Source of the DNA: Porogramme epimiltina
Lineage: Eukaryota; Basidiomycota; Agaricomycetes; Polyporales; Polyporaceae
Assembly: GCA_900155495.1 (NCBI GenBank)
Contig: FTLJ01000896.1
Span: 1-22,563 of the forward strand
DNA length: 22,563 bases
Direction of reading: 5' to 3'
The position numbers and the translations under genes were made by a program. Below, one piece after another: positions 18,140 through 22,563 of this stretch. The notes below the pieces were generated by a model. That model did no database searches, was not told the DNA's origin, and saw only the letters and a list, made by a program, of their open reading frames with translations. Position 1 is the stretch's first letter, and each line of letters starts with the position of its first letter.

Positions 18140-18876
18140 GGCTGATCCATCAAATATACTGTCGAGGCTAGAGATTAGCCGTCCCCTCACAAGTAACCAC
18201 TCTACGAGAGTCTACTACTACATATCTAATGGTGGAAAAAAGAACGAAGTGAAACGGATGAGAAATGGCCGAGATGGGGTGCTGCCTCCTCCTCCCCAGA
18301 CCCAGGAGGAGCACATCCCCCATCTCCAGAACCCCTGGGTCAAACAGTGCGCAAAGTGGCTCGTTTTGTAGCTATTCAATACGTATTACTATCCTACCCC
18401 TCCACAAGCCATTCTGAAAGAAACCCGTGCATGAACCAGGCAGCCATTACTGGATCTATAAGCGGTGCTACTAGCTTTAGAAGCCCTTTTCCATGCCTGG
18501 TTTCTATATACTACGAAGAGCGAATACAAAGCACACTAATACAAGCTAGTGCGCTTTTTATCTGAGCTGGATTGGCCCCGGTACGAATTTCGGGGAGGGG
18601 GACTAGGTGTGGCACAGCCACAGCGCGCACGGCGGGCGGGAGGGCGAGCGCGGCGGGCGGGTGGCGGGGTGGCGCGTGGTAGGCGCGCGGCGGGCAGGCA
18701 CTCCGAGAACCCCGGGAACGTGCTCGGGTGCATCGTGCCGGTTTTACAACGTGAGCCTGATTGTAATATATTCTGATCTACAATGGTTTTACAAGACGTT
18801 TATTACAAACCCTGCACCACGGAATGCGCAACCTATGTACCAGGTTCGTGGGGTTTTGTATTATGGAAGCCACGGT
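18140..18876 (-). mobile_element. Right arm of large inverted-repeat element
   Basis: This is the reverse-complement partner of 16855-17620. The outer edge carries GGGGTTTTGTATTATGGAAG and the GC-rich block at about 18596-18735. A small frame within the GC-rich block (minus, ATG near 18733; plus-strand twin ATG at 17041) starts MHPSTFPGFSECLPAARLPR in both arms. That follows from near-identical DNA and is not evidence of coding. The inner portion shows more substitutions and short indels. Confidence 0.75.
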
Positions 18877-20138
18877 TGAGGAGACAATATGTCCGCCTAG
18901 TCCTATCAAATCGCGAAATGAGAAGCACCTCATTTATTGTCATTGATTTACCATTAACATCCAAGAGTATCATCTCTGAATATGAGATGTTTCCAGGGAA
19001 CATGCAATGGGCATGTTCGCTGTGACTTCTCAACTGGTTGCCTCCAAATTCTAACACGGTTTCTCAAACTCAAAAAGTTTTAATTGGAAAGCCCAAGTTG
19101 GGAGATATAACAGCCAAAAAGGTTAAGTTCAGAAAGGCGTTCTATTGCATCATCGCCCGCCGTGGCACGTGCACCACTAACTTTGAACCCTATAGGGGCA
19201 ACATCGCAACGTCCCGTTTAAGCTCCACAGCCCTTAGAAGCGCAATTGCCAAAGGTCACATTCTCCATTGACATCCCTTCTTTCTCACTAATTGCATTAC
19301 GCTACGGCATTGCCTCTTCTATTTCTGGTACAAAGGGGTTTCGCGGTGGAATCGGCCTGGAAGATAGGGCATGTGCCCTGTACGGCAGCCCAATGCCACA
19401 CACGCTATAGCCTTCTCGGCATCTGAATGACTCGGAGAACCGCACTGAGAGGCGAACAATTGGGGAGAAGAGATAGAAGGGGCAGACGTCACTCTCCGTG
19501 ATGCCGTTGAACACACATAATTTTTGGGGGGCCTTCGGGGGCTAATTTAAGCCTGCGCACTGCATCGGGCCTCCGCTTTTTCGGGCGCAAAAACTGCGCC
19601 GACTGCCAGGGAGAAGGTGCGAAGTGCTGCCCTACTTTGATCCTAGCAGTGGAGATAGCATCAATGCCTTTCCTAGTAGTTTCCTAGCCCTCCTGGTGCA
19701 TGGTGAATTTTGAGACTGCAAAGCACAAAGTATTCCCCAATACGGGGGGAGATAGGATGTGCATATTGGTTAATGCACATGCTACCATCAGGCTCTTCCG
19801 AGACATCCTTCGGAGTTCGCGGGCTACCAATGACACACGGGCGGAGCGCCCATATTACAATAGCCGTCAAACGACTCTCTGAAAACTTCCTACAACATGC
19901 ACGACAGGCATTCCCCGATTTTCAATAGTAGAGAATCGCGTGAGACCCGAAGCAGGCGAAATCCTTTCCCTTCATTTTTAATCGCCTTTTGTTACTGTAA
20001 AAACATTTTCCCCAACAACTGAAATTGGGGCGGCACACCGCGTTAGGGGGCGGCGACTCCAATGACTCCACCGTTAGGCTTTATTTGAGGCTAGATAGCT
20101 GCAAATTTAAAGGAACCATTGCGCATTTCGCCCCACTA
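18877..20138. other. Gene-poor region right of the inverted repeat
   Basis: Lower GC than the left half of the window; open frames are short and unrecognised. Two small hairpins sit close together: catctc/gagatg at 18971-18989 and gaacatgc/gcatgttc at 18998-19018 (8-bp perfect stem, 5-nt loop). The 19-base word shared with 9381-9399 lies at 19908-19926. Confidence 0.5.
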
Positions 20139-20387
20139 TTATCTGGTCATGACAGTAGTCTGGTAGTCTGCGTTAGTGAAGAGCAGACGGACGTGTGACC
20201 ATAGCGGCAGCACAGTGGATAGGGGTGGCATGACAGAGAGATCTACGGTTTCGAAAACTACCTGTGACATTGAGAAAGCCCAATAAAGGGCACATATTGT
20301 GACCGCCAAAATACATGTGAGTTTGAAGATGGAATCCCTGTGTCTGGATTTCCATGAGAAAAGTGAGTGACTGCAGCGGAGTTTCAA
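20139..20387 (-). pseudogene. Possible exon relic of a fungal membrane protein
   Basis: One minus-strand frame contains a hydrophobic helix (LTCILAVTICALYWAFSMSQ) followed by VVFETVD and LSTVLPLWSHVR. The layout resembles an exon of the multi-helix orphan membrane proteins common in Agaricomycetes: helix, Trp, then a PL-x-WS/N-hVR stretch. A splice-acceptor-like ctaacgcag follows at about 20172-20180, but no convincing neighbouring exons were found on either side. It could be chance; the resemblance rests on memory of family style, not an alignment. Confidence 0.25.
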
Positions 20388-20885
20388 ACCTGAACAAAAG
20401 CTTGAGGTTTCCTCGTCGTCCTCCTACCTCAGGGCTTCCATAGGACTCCCGATTACAGGTGGTGAGGCCGGAATGACCGGCCGACGGGGTCAGCGAAAAT
20501 GTCAAGACAAAATCGGCCCCTTCGGGGCCCAAAATGTCCGAATTTTCTCCACCCCCCTTTGGGAGCGTTTGTCCGGATGACCACTCCGGCGTCCACGTTA
20601 GCGCTGTGCGGTCCAGTCCAGTCCCGGTCCTTGGCCAAATTTCGGGCGGACACGGACCGGGACTGCATCGGGAAAGAGCGGTCGAGGGGGACCCCAGTCC
20701 CAATCTAAGACTGGTCCAGCAGGGCTGGTGCTATTGAGCCCAGCGCCTGCCGAACGCGATTTCGAAGTTACGGCGCATCTGTTCGTCACACAAGGGCAGT
20801 TTGAGGAGAGCGAGCTCTACTGTCAGAACCTGTACTTATGCCGTCGAAGATGTTCCTCGATCATTTCAGTAAACTTGGAAATATC
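20388..20885. other. Unassigned region with GGACC/GACTGG words
   Basis: No supported gene. The stretch 20600-20720 is unusually rich in GGTCC, GGACC and AGTCC words in both orientations, which includes the hairpin at 20619-20665. Overlapping open frames on both strands through it are compositional. Confidence 0.45.
20619..20665. other. 12-bp perfect inverted repeat (hairpin)
   Basis: cagtcccggtcc at 20619-20630 and ggaccgggactg at 20654-20665 are exact reverse complements separated by 23 nt. Further GACC/GGTC words flank it. No adjacent gene suggests an operator or terminator role. Confidence 0.7.
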
Positions 20886-21128
20886 TTAATTCGTTTTAAA
20901 AGGGCATTTAAGCGCATTAAGTGTATTAAGACAGTCTAAGATGAGTTAAGCTGCAGTCCCTAAGATGCACGACTGTTGTTGTTAAGACGAGCCCCATAAC
21001 TCCGTTAAGACAACTGTTAATCTTCTAAGGCTCGTTCAGATAGTGTGATGGAAGACAACGCTATTCATAGTAAGTTATGGCGCCTTCCCAACCCACCGGT
21101 GTTTGTAAGGCATTTAAGTCAGTAAGCT
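20886..21128 (+). repeat. Cluster of TTAAG / GTTAAGAC motifs
   Basis: About a dozen TAAG words, most as TTAAG and often extended to GTTAAGAC, occur on the plus strand within roughly 240 bp (for example near 20910, 20918, 20927, 20937, 20947, 20961, 20982, 21005, 21026, 21071, 21106 and 21115, then 21123). Spacing is irregular, mostly 8-25 nt, so this is an interspersed motif cluster rather than a tandem array. Confidence 0.6.
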
Positions 21129-22119
21129 GTGTATAACTTTACAAATAGGCATTACCCCCAGACACCCCTGGGCAATTCTTTCAGGGCGATACAGGATATC
21201 GGAGTCGATTGCAGAGCTCGTCTTCATCGCCATTGTCAGACACGGATGCACACGACAACTCGGATCGGCGAACTCTGCCGTCATCTCTCGGGCGACCATG
21301 AGCGTTATAGCCCCCATCCACGATCCGCCGCGATACTTCGCACACTTCCAGATAGATACCTCACGCAACGGCCGTTCTCCCCTTACAGCGTGTTGGGGCA
21401 TGCAAGCGGAACACCTCTAGCGGTGTTCAGCATCTCAAGAATGTCTCGCCGCTACGGAATTCCGTAGACATTTCCACATTTATCAGTTCTCCGGGTTTTT
21501 GGCTTACTCTCCGTGTTTCTCTCCGCTTTTGTGAACCTCGGAAACACATTCCTTGTCCCATACCATGCTGACTAGTTCCGTTCATATGCCGCTCGCTGTA
21601 GACACATGTGTCTTTGCTCGCTCTTGTATTTTTCCCCATTCCTGCCCCTTGCCAAGTCTCTTGTGATAGTGGCGTAGATACGACTGTTCCCTTACTTGGT
21701 ATCTCGTACCTCAATCAGGTGTTCCGTTCCCCGGTCCCCGTCGTGCCATCGTCGCTCAATTATACCCGAGGACCCTTGTTTCCGCGGCACCTCAGTCTTC
21801 TTATAAGAAGTATACGGAAAGTCGGGTACCTGTAGGTAGACGACGGAGACGTCAGTACGGCGGGCTCGGAATACGAGTGCAAGACTGAGGGGCAGCGGAA
21901 AAAAGGGCTCCAGAAAGACCCTTGTTCTCAGCTTCGACATTGGGACGACATTCTCCGGGGTATCGTATGCCATCCTGACGATACTGTCGATAAAATAGGG
22001 ACCGCGAGTCTAGAAGGAGTAACCAAGATGAGGGAGCCGAAAAATGATGAAACAAAGCTGCAATTCGTCTGCTCTGAGGCGAGGATAGGAAGAACCCAAA
22101 ACTGCACGGATAAGCAATG
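21129..22119. other. Unassigned region
   Basis: Open frames of up to about 110 codons on both strands carry no recognisable domain and overlap one another. No RNA gene, hairpin array or strong promoter signal was seen. Base composition is balanced. Confidence 0.45.
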
Positions 22120-22330
22120 CACGAGTCGGCGAAACACAGGGAGGACGAGCGAGCGGGAACGATCGGGGCTGGGAGGTCTGAGGCGTATCGGGGGTGTGGT
22201 GCGGCGTCGTCCGGAAGACAATCGTACTTTTAGGGGTCGCCTGCGTTGACGTTTTTGGTGCACGCCCCCGTCGCCCGCAGTCGGTTTGGAGTGGCTGACT
22301 GGGCAGCCGCGTAGGATGCACATCGGCAGG
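22120..22330 (+). repeat. Dispersed repeat family B, reference copy
   Basis: This copy matches 13590-13825 in inverted orientation and, more weakly, 5441-5660 in direct orientation. Landmarks in order are AAACACAGG, GGGAACGATCGGG, TATCGGGGGTGTGGTGCGGC, GTCGTCCGGAAGACAATCG, TTTTAGGGGTCG, TTTTTGGTGCACGC and CTGGGCAGCCGCGTAGGATG. It has no terminal inverted repeat that I can see and no open frame of its own, so it is SINE-like or MITE-like only by size and dispersal. Confidence 0.7.
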
Positions 22331-22563
22331 GCGAAACTAGTCTGCCCTGGTCTATAAAACGAAAAAGAACCTCGATCAACACGCGCGTGTGCAGACACTG
22401 GACGCAAGCCTGCCCGCCCTGTTTGTCATGGGCAGAGAGAGACGGAATGGTGTGGCCGCGGCGGGTACAAGGGCACTAGGTAAACGACGTGGACTACATA
22501 CAGAGTAAGTAAGCAGTAGCGGAAAGGAAAGTACAACGATGCTCACCCTCAGTACGGCGCGCT
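22331..22563. other. Window edge, unassigned
   Basis: tctataaaacg at 22351-22361 resembles a TATA element. At the very edge the minus strand reads a donor-like gtgagcatcg (about 22534-22549), which might mark the end of an exon entering from the right. Neither can be tested inside the window. Confidence 0.3.

Noticed and set aside
20600..20720. Possible tRNA or other structured RNA
   Set aside because: The region has inverted GC-rich words but no cloverleaf arms and no B-box-like GGTTCGAATCC; only a simple hairpin can be supported.
21114..21401. 95-codon minus-strand frame with hydrophobic patches
   Set aside because: No family motif, no splice partners, and an equally long plus-strand frame overlaps it.

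Overview
The window looks like nuclear DNA of a filamentous basidiomycete, probably an Agaricomycete. This is inferred from dense 50-100 nt GT-AG introns, very short exons, GC-rich coding stretches with pyrimidine-rich 5' leaders, and fungal protein families (an Sfp1-like split zinc-finger factor, a fungal-specific transcription-factor domain, an MCT-type MFS permease and a fungal seven-helix membrane protein). No rRNA, tRNA, CRISPR array or bacterial operon was seen.

Layout. 1-136: degenerate 15-16 bp tandem repeat. 137-1840: no convincing gene. 1841-3948 (+): Sfp1-like C2H2 regulator in four exons, with a doubtful 3' end. 3949-6564: non-coding, holding a diverged copy of the repeat that forms the large inverted repeat downstream, a purine-rich tract, a diverged copy of a second dispersed repeat and a pentanucleotide microsatellite. 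6565-9140 (+): remains of a transcription-factor gene with a clear fungal transcription-factor domain broken by three in-frame stops and at least two frame changes. 10472-13910 (+): MFS monocarboxylate-permease-like gene in 13 exons, including inferred 4-nt and 10-nt microexons; its frame runs past the expected end of the family into a dispersed repeat. 14773-16293 (-): apparently intact 11-exon gene for a 286-residue seven-helix membrane protein. About 16855-18876: a large inverted repeat with arms of roughly 750 bp around a spacer of roughly 520 bp. 18877-22563: no convincing gene, but a TTAAG-motif cluster, hairpins and a third dispersed-repeat copy.

The genes do not form an evident pathway. 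They look like ordinary single genes (growth regulator, transporter, orphan membrane protein) beside a decaying paralogue and a repeat-rich segment. The points most worth checking are the inverted repeat as a possible hairpin or small-RNA source, the transporter microexons, and whether the broken frames are biological decay or assembly errors. All splice sites were read by eye from GT-AG signals, phase and conserved protein motifs; none has transcript support here.
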